NCBI GenBank assembly: GCA_946811185.2
Contig: OX328100.1
Location: 16,604,999-16,668,998 of the forward strand
Length of the DNA stretch: 64,000 nucleotides
Direction: 5' to 3'
Origin: Hippopus hippopus
Lineage: Eukaryota; Mollusca; Bivalvia; Cardiida; Cardiidae
Within the stretch, counting starts at the first letter, position 1; each line of letters starts with the position of its first letter. The position numbers and the translations under genes were made by a program. This document shows, one piece after another, positions 63,968-64,000 of the stretch. A model generated the notes under the pieces. The model was not told the DNA's origin. It ran no database searches and saw only the letters and a program-made list of their open reading frames with translations.

Positions 63968-64000
63968 GTAAACCCTTTTCAAGACGGCAAAATTTCAAAC
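63968..64000 (-). mobile_element. Family-A MITE, cut by the window end
   Basis: GTAAACCCTTTTCAAGACGG and CAAAATTTCAAAC resemble the start of a reverse copy. Confidence 0.55.

Overview
This is an AT-rich metazoan nuclear window with split genes, GT-AG introns and very many small non-autonomous elements. Its repeat types (a palindrome-cored TTAA MITE, tRNA-headed SINEs, and elements with terminal hairpins and internal tandem repeats plus GGAC-type microsatellite) suggest a marine bivalve mollusc. That assignment is inference; no species can be named from the sequence.

The one gene I can reconstruct nearly completely is on the + strand, 45,206-58,993. It is an orthologue of the shelterin protein RAP1 (vertebrate TERF2IP). 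Ten coding exons join in compatible phases, except for one frame break in exon 8, and give a BRCT domain, a Myb-like domain, a long acidic/basic disordered linker and the RAP1 C-terminal (RCT) domain, about 641 residues. A TATA box lies about 70 bp before the ATG. On the other strand a small exon starting MDGRQ (44,115-44,169) begins a divergent gene about 1 kb away. A second start exon on the same strand at 10,022-10,121 ends in the same intron phase, so it could be an alternative first exon of that gene or the start of another gene. Its downstream exons would lie to the left of the window.

Layout: 1-1.5 kb, G-enriched repeats with A-to-G differences; 1.7-9 kb, foldback elements and family-A MITEs; 10 kb, isolated minus-strand start exon; 11-13.5 kb, family-B MITEs and a 160-bp tandem array inside a terminal-hairpin element; 13.7-17 kb, MITE cluster; 17.8-19.1 kb, a dead mariner with TA duplication; 20-28 kb, MITEs and SINEs; 28.3 kb, foldback; 29.4-30.1 kb, 39-bp minisatellite; 30.9-32.1 kb, a hAT-like insertion splitting a SINE; 33.2-34.7 kb, a ~180-bp tandem array split by a 621-bp TTAA element; 35-38.5 kb, MITEs; 38.55-41.4 kb, two terminal-hairpin elements; 42-43 kb, MITEs; 44-59 kb, divergent promoter and RAP1 with MITE-filled introns; 60.7-62.3 kb, a fourth terminal-hairpin element with a 145-bp tandem array; 63.4-64 kb, MITEs.

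The most unusual signals are: roughly 65 copies of one palindrome-cored MITE in 64 kb, with some matched changes in both arms and several neighbours sharing a TTAA; four terminal-hairpin elements whose 5' and 3' inverted repeats differ between elements but remain complementary within each; a RAP1 intron with oppositely oriented MITEs next to both splice sites; and the frame break in the RAP1 RCT exon.
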